Both the position numbers and the translations under genes were made by a program. Below the pieces are notes generated by a model. That model did no database searches and had not been told where the DNA came from. It was given only the letters and a program-made list of their open reading frames with translations. Below, one piece after another: positions 35,946 to 42,500 of a stretch of DNA of 42,500 bases. The DNA is from Salpingoeca rosetta (Eukaryota; Opisthokonta; Choanoflagellata; Craspedida; Salpingoecidae). Every line of letters begins with the position of its first letter. The stretch's first letter is position 1. The stretch is from contig NW_004754929.1 of assembly GCF_000188695.1 (NCBI RefSeq), positions 1,365,537 through 1,408,036 of the forward strand. Reading direction: 5' to 3'.

Positions 35946-38155
35946 ATGACAAGTGTGGCGGATAAGCTGAAGAAATTTGGCCTCAACGACTCCAAGGTCG
36001 TCGAGGTCGAGAAGAACAAGGTCACCACGAACGCCCTCCTCTCGTTCCTCGAGAAGGTGTGTATTTGGTGTGTTGTGGTGTGTTTGTGTGCAGAAGCTTG
36101 TATCACCTCGGAGCAGCGCGTGCGTGTACACACACGTGTTCGCAAGTGCTTCTATGTTTGCCTTGGCATCTCTGGATTGTCACATGCCCAACATCGACTC
36201 ACGCACGCACGCACACACACACACACACATGCACACACACACACATGCACACACACGCACGCACACACACCTACGCACACACACACACACATGCACACAC
36301 GCACACTCCCTCACTCCCTCACTCCCTCACACAACGCGCACACACACACACACTCGCTCACTCCATTCACCCCCACAGTATGGCAAGGATGAGCTGGACT
36401 CCGGTCATGCCACGCTTCTGTTCACTCTGGCCTCCTTGCTGCCCAAGAGCAAGTTCATGACAGAGGAGTACATCAACAAGCTCTACGACGCAATCACGTA
36501 TGGTACCACGCACAGAAAGAGAGATAGTGTGTGTATGTGTGTTGGTGAGAGAGTGAGAGAGTTTGTGTATGTGCATGTTAACATGTGTCCTTCCGTTCCG
36601 GCAGCGACATTGAACAAGGCTGCCCCTTCGACCACCATCATTCGCGCCCATTCGCTCGCTCTTCTCATGTTACTTTGTGCGTTCCTTGTCCTTCTACGCT
36701 TGCGGATGTTGCAGGAACAACCAGATTACCATGAGGCCGCAGCTTGATGGTGAGCAGCTGCGCTCAAGCTTCCGTCTTCCCACATGCCTCCTTGATCTTG
36801 CTCCATTTTGCCTCCCTCTCCCCTCCTCTCCCTCACTGCCATATTGCGGCACCACCCCCACAAGCCTGCAACACAACGAAACGCCAGTGTCTTCAGCTCT
36901 CACCCCTCACTTTGCTCCGCGTTGCTTGGCTTCCCTCTGCTTCCCTTTGCTTCCCTTGGTTTTGGATGCCCTGTGCAGCTGCCCTTGCGTTTTTCCGCGG
37001 CTGCCGCGGTGACATGAGCGGATTTGAGTCTGCGTGCGGCATTGGCATCACTGTCACCGCCGAGGACATCACCGCTGCGGTGAAGAAGGTGATTGATGAC
37101 AACCTGCCGGAGCTCAAGAAGCAGCGCTACCGCTTCCCGATTGGCAAGCTCATGGGTAAGCAGCCGCCAGCGAAAGGTTGTGTGGGGTTTGGGATGGCGA
37201 TTGCGTGGTGGTCGAGAATGGTGCACGTATGCATGCATGCAAGTGGCACAAGGCGTGCAAGTCGTGCATCAGTATGAACTGCACACACGCGCGCGCACAC
37301 ACGCACACACGCGCGCGCACACACCGCACATTACGCACTGTGCGCGCACCCGGCTTACCCAACGCGCTCACTCAAGCACACACGTTCATACACACACACA
37401 TGCGCATGTGTTGGGCAAAGGTGGCGTGCGTGCGCTGCAGCCATGGGCGGACCAGAAGGCGGTGAAGGCCGAGGTTGACGCGCAGGTGCTGGCAGTGCTG
37501 GGCCCCAAGACAGAGGAGGACATGAAGAAGCCTGTCAAGACGAAGGTGAAGGATAAGAAGCCAAAGGCCGAGAAGAAGAAGAAGGACGAGCTCGCCGACA
37601 CGCCCGAGGAAGTGACGTTCAAGGGCGCCGCAGCCAAGTTCCACAGCGTGGGCGAGAACGACCAGACGGACGGGTATGTGCTGACGCCCAACACGGTACG
37701 GCTGCTGAAGGAGCACTACGACGCTGTCGGCGGCAAGGTGCACACGCGTTTCCCGCCCGAACCAAACGGTATCCTCCACATTGGCCACGCAAAGGCCATC
37801 ACCTTCAACTTTGCATACGCCCGCGACCGCGGTGGCAACTGCTATCTCAGGTGTGTGTGTGTGTGTATGTGTGTGTATGTGTGTGTGTATGTGTGTGTAT
37901 GTGTGAATGTCTAAGGGGGGGGGTGTTCTGTTACTTGTGGCGTAGTTGTGACGTGTGCTCACTGCTGTGACAAAATCATCTGGGATTGCCAGGTATGATG
38001 ACACCAACCCTGAGGCCGAGGACGAGGAGTTTTTCCGGGGCATTCTTCGCGATGTCACGTGGCTCGGACACACCCCCTTCAAAATCACACACTCCTCCGG
38101 TAAGGGCCGCACACACATGAACATGCACACGCACATACATACATGCATGCACGCA

Positions 38156-38186
<31 letters not shown>

Positions 38187-38702
38187 TCTCTCTCTCTATC
38201 TGTGCAACGGGTGCTCATGCGTGCCTGACCATGCTTGTGGTGCGCAGACTACTTCGACGAGCTGTACGCGGCCGCTGTTGAGCTGATCAAGCGCGACAAG
38301 GCATACGTCTGCCACCAGCAGGCCGAGGAGGTGTGTGCGTGGCTGTTGGTACTCCTGTTGATACTGCTGGGGGGTTGGGGTGGTGTGGTGAAGAGGCCGA
38401 ACTTCGTGCGTGTGCGTGTGCGTATTTGTGTGTGTCGCTTCCGCCACAACCAAGACACTGACGGCCAAGTATTGTACCTTTTGTCTGCTCAATGTTTGCC
38501 CACGTGTGTGGCGTGTGTGGCGTGTGCAGCTGAAAGGGTATGCAGACCGGAAGGAGTCACCGTGGCGGGACCGGCCGATTTCCGAGTCGCTGCAGCTGTT
38601 TGAAGACATGCGCCGCGGCCTCATTGACGAGGGCAAGGCAACACTCCGCATGAAGCACATCATGGAGGTGAGACATCTTCACGCACACATCCACATCCAC
38701 AT

Positions 38703-38752
<50 letters not shown>

Positions 38753-40013
38753 CTACATCCACACATCCACATCCACATTTACATGCACATCCACATGCAT
38801 ACGCACACACACATAAGCTGTGCGTGGTATTGGAGGGAGGTTGAGACTTCACTGGTGATGTTGCTGTTGTTGTTGTGTGTATGATGGCAATGTGTGTTTG
38901 TTTGTTGACGCCGCTGTCAATGCTCACGTGCGCCTGCATGGCACCCTATCATGTGCACACAATCTCCACTGCCACCACGACCCAACAGGACGGCAAGATT
39001 GATCCTGTTGCGTACCGCATCAAGTTCACGCCGCACCCGCGCACGGGCGACAAGTGGTGCATCTACCCGACCTACGACTTCACCCACTGCCTCTGCGATT
39101 CGCTGGAGAACATCACGTGCGAGCACTTGTGCCGCTGACAAAGCGAGGGAGGGGAGGGAAGAGGATGTTTGCCTCGTCTTTGCGTCTTGGCAACGAAGTA
39201 CTCGTGCAATTGTTGCTGTTGCTGTTGTTGCCTCTGTTGCCTTTGCTGCTTGCGTTGCTCAGGTCTCACTCATCGCTGTTTTGACATATGTACGTGTGTG
39301 TGTGTGTGTGTGTGCCAGGCACTCGCTGTGCACGAAGGAGTTCCAGAACCGCCGCTCGTCTTACTACTGGCTCTGCAACGCCCTCGACTGGTACTGCCCA
39401 GTCCAGGTCAGTACTTGTGTGCGCGTGTGTATCTTTGTGCGTATCTGTGTTTGTTTGAGTGTGTGTTTTGGCTTTGATTTCTTCGTCTGCGTGTTTCACC
39501 ACACCCTTGTCACTGCCACTCACGCCCTGGCTGTGCGTTGTTGTATTGTGACGTGTGCAGTGGGAGTACGGCCGGCTGAACCTGTCGTACGCGCTCGTGT
39601 CCAAGCGCAAGATTGGCAAGCTGATTGCCTCTGGCATTGTGCGCGGCTGGGACGATCCTCGCCTCTTCACCCTCGCCGCCCTCAGGTTGGAGCTGTGGGT
39701 GTGGGGGGGGGGGCGGGTCTGTGCCTGTGTGTGTGTTCTTTGTGTTTCGGTGTGTGTTCTCTGCATTGCTTTATCTCACCTGCTGCAACGGCGTTGCGCC
39801 GTCACTGCCTCGCCCAGGCGCCGCGGGTTCCCTCCCGCCGCCATCACGGACTTTTGCAACAAAGTCGGCGTCACAGAGAGCCAGTCGCTGGTGCGTTTAC
39901 ATATGACGTGCTGCCTACCATTGCTGAACCATCTCGTGTTGTTGTTGTTGTTGTTGTTGTTGTTGTCGTCGTCGTCGTTGTTGTTGTTGTCGTTGTCGTT
40001 GTTGTCGTTGTCG

Positions 40014-40083
<70 letters not shown>

Positions 40084-41345
40084 GGAAGACCATTGCACTG
40101 CACTCCGTATCTGCATCGGCGCTGTCGTTTGCGTCATCGTCATCATCATCATCAACAACAACAACAACAAATCACGGTGTCTAACCGCATTCACACACAC
40201 ACACTCACCGCCACGACCTTGTTTGTTTGCGGTGCTGTCTGCAGACGCACCCTGCGCTGCTTGAGGCGTGCGTGCGCGACCTGCTGAACAAGACGGCGCG
40301 CCGCGTCATGGCTGTGCTGGACCCAATCAAGGTGACGATTGAGGGCGACTGCGTCCCGTCAGAGGTGGCCATGCAGAACAACCCTCTTGACGAGGCCGCG
40401 GGCACGCACACCGTGCACATGTGCAACGTCGTCTACATTGACCGGGACGACTTCTCAGAGAACCCGCCAAAGGGTGCGTTGGATGTTTGGTGTGTGCGGT
40501 GTGTGGTGTGTTTGTGGGTCTGCGTGAGTTGGCTTCTCCTTCATGCCTTGATGCCGCTTGGCTGCAAACACGCGCACGTACTCTTGACACTTGCACGCTG
40601 ACCTGGTTCCCCATGTGATGTGCAGGGTACAAGCGGCTGACGCCCGAGCAGCCGGTTGGCCTCAAGGGCGCCGGCCTCGTGCTCTCGCTCAAGTCTGTGA
40701 AGAAGGACACGGACGGCAACGTCACAGAGCTCGTTGTCAGTGCAGAGCCCGCCACAAAGGAGAACAAGCCAAAGGTACGCATGTATGTGCGCGTCTGTGT
40801 GTGTATGTGTGTGTGTGTGTCAGCGTGTGAGTATCTTGGCGTGATGACTCTTTTGTTGTCTGCGCGAGTACCCGTGAGACGCTGCGCTGCGTACATCGAG
40901 TGCACTGCACCCCGCTTCCTCACACACTCACTCACGCAATCTTTCACCCACTGCTGAATCTGTGCGCAGGCATTTATCCACTGGGTGTCGTCGGCGTCGC
41001 CGGATGTGGAGCCCCGCCGCGCCCAGGTCCTCGTCTTCCACCAGCTGTACGTACACACACACACACGCACACACGCACACACACACACGCACACACACAT
41101 GTGCGGTTGTTGGCAAGTCCATGCTAAAAGGACAATGTTCTGGCTGCGTGCGCGTGTTTCGACAGTAGCACACATAATCACGCACGTTAACGCACATGTT
41201 CACCCCCATCCATGCACTGCTGCACGTTCAGGTTCAAGACAGAGAACCCGCAGGAGGGTGGCAACATGATGAAGAACGTCAACGAGGTGCGCGGACATCG
41301 GCACCACATGCAACTGCCATCTCCCTGCACCTCGCGCGTGCCCAG

Positions 41346-41386
<41 letters not shown>

Positions 41387-41790
41387 GTTCCGACGGCCAC
41401 TTTGCCTTTCACTCACTTGTGCACGTGCTCATTCCATGTCCAGAACTCGCTCGACGTCTTTGACGCCATGATCGACGAGGGCGTTAACAGTGAGTGTGTT
41501 TGTGTGCGTGAGAGTGTGTATGTGAGTGAGTGTCTGCGTGTCTGTCTGGGTCTGTGTCTGTCTCTGTGAGTGAGCGGATATGCTCGTGCAAGCTAGCAGC
41601 GCGTGCATGTCTCAACACTGAACATCGTGCCTTGTCTCACACACTTGTGCACACTTCCGTGCGCCATGCCCACCACCCACGACCACGACTTCCATGGCAG
41701 ACCTGACGCCCGGCACCGTGTACCAGTTTGAGCGCATCGGCTACTTTGCTGTCGACACCGAGACAAAGAAGGACCAGGTTTGTGTGTGCG

Positions 41791-41852
<62 letters not shown>

Positions 41853-41989
41853 TTGTGTGTGTGTGTGCGTGTGTGGCGTGCGTGTGTGTGTAACTCATTA
41901 GCCCACTGATCGTGTGCTGCTTGCCACAGATTGTGTTCAACCGCACCGTTGCCCTGCGTGAGGACTCTGGCAAGAAGAAGACAAAGTGA
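35946..41989 (+). CDS. QARS1: Glutaminyl-tRNA synthetase
   Basis: Nineteen exons total 768 residues (human 775): 35946-36056, 36379-36497, 36715-36749, 36979-37155, 37421-37850, 37993-38099, 38248-38330, 38530-38667, 38989-39116, 39319-39406, 39561-39685, 39818-39890, 40245-40473, 40626-40774, 40970-41046, 41232-41286, 41444-41489, 41701-41777 and 41930-41989. The N-terminal tRNA-binding domain ends with a Lys-rich hinge ([12 protein letters not shown]). The class I catalytic core has [15 protein letters not shown] (HIGH near 268), [13 protein letters not shown]-like [26 protein letters not shown], and the KMSKS equivalent LVSKRKI (near 485). The anticodon-binding beta-barrels carry AFIHWVS and FERIGYF. 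It charges tRNA-Gln with glutamine in the cytosol. The start ATG aligns with the family N-terminus; the same frame stays open upstream through low-complexity DNA, so an earlier start cannot be excluded. Confidence 0.97.
39937..40082. repeat. (TTG)n trinucleotide repeat in QARS intron 12
   Basis: About 48 TTG/TCG units; TCG variants cluster at 39965-40013. The acceptor side carries an (ATC)n and (AAC)n patch at about 40137-40170. Confidence 0.9.
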
Positions 41990-42432
<443 letters not shown>

Positions 42433-42500
42433 TCATTTATGGCTTCTTGCCCCTTTGCCAAGGAAGCACTCCTTCTCCGTCATGAACCGCACACCCACGT
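42433..42500 (-). CDS. Possible 3'-terminal exon of a neighbouring gene
   Basis: At the right edge the minus strand has an open frame reading RFMTEKECFLGKGARSHK and then TGA at 42433-42435. It lies just beyond a long (CA)n tract. A minus-strand gene here would continue the alternating strand order and be convergent with QARS. The piece is too short to assign, and a second minus-strand frame is open nearly as far. No family is recognised. Confidence 0.25.
   Translation of the reverse strand, partial: VGVRFMTEKECFLGKGARSHK

Noticed and set aside
38951..40264. A 437-residue open frame with a long poly-Val run
   Set aside because: The Val run is the translation of the intronic (TTG)n tract and the frame differs from the QARS exons.

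Overview
The window is nuclear DNA from an intron-rich unicellular eukaryote, most likely a choanoflagellate (Salpingoeca or Monosiga type). That placement is an inference. It rests on an intraflagellar transport gene, a forkhead transcription factor, an augmin-like subunit, animal-like Rab4, Arl8 and GLT1D1 orthologues, GC-rich coding sequence, and short introns packed with (CA)n/(TG)n microsatellites. I see nothing bacterial, viral or transposon-like.

Ten genes were rebuilt by joining exons at GT/AG sites with matching codon phase; the coding lengths of all genes that are complete here are whole codons. From left to right: a GLT1D1-like glycosyltransferase (-, C-terminal part outside the window); IFT46 (+); RAB4 (-); a forkhead transcription factor with very long Gln/His-rich regions (+); a RecD2-type DNA helicase with a possible mitochondrial presequence (-); the signal recognition particle receptor alpha subunit SRPRA (+); ARL8 (-); a HAUS2-like augmin subunit (+); the GPI mannosyltransferase PIGV (-); and glutaminyl-tRNA synthetase QARS (+). 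A possible 3'-terminal exon of an eleventh gene lies on the minus strand at the right edge.

Strands alternate without exception, so every neighbouring pair is head-to-head (divergent promoter) or tail-to-tail. Divergent spacers run from about 0.35 to 1.5 kb, and convergent spacers from about 0.4 to 1.7 kb.

The genes do not form one pathway. They cover membrane traffic (RAB4, ARL8), ER targeting and GPI anchors (SRPRA, PIGV), cilia (IFT46), mitotic microtubules (HAUS2-like), translation (QARS), transcription (forkhead) and DNA maintenance (RecD2-like). The most unusual gene is the RecD2-like helicase, a bacterial-type architecture spread over 18 exons. The most unusual sequence property is the density of microsatellites inside introns, many of which run directly into splice sites.
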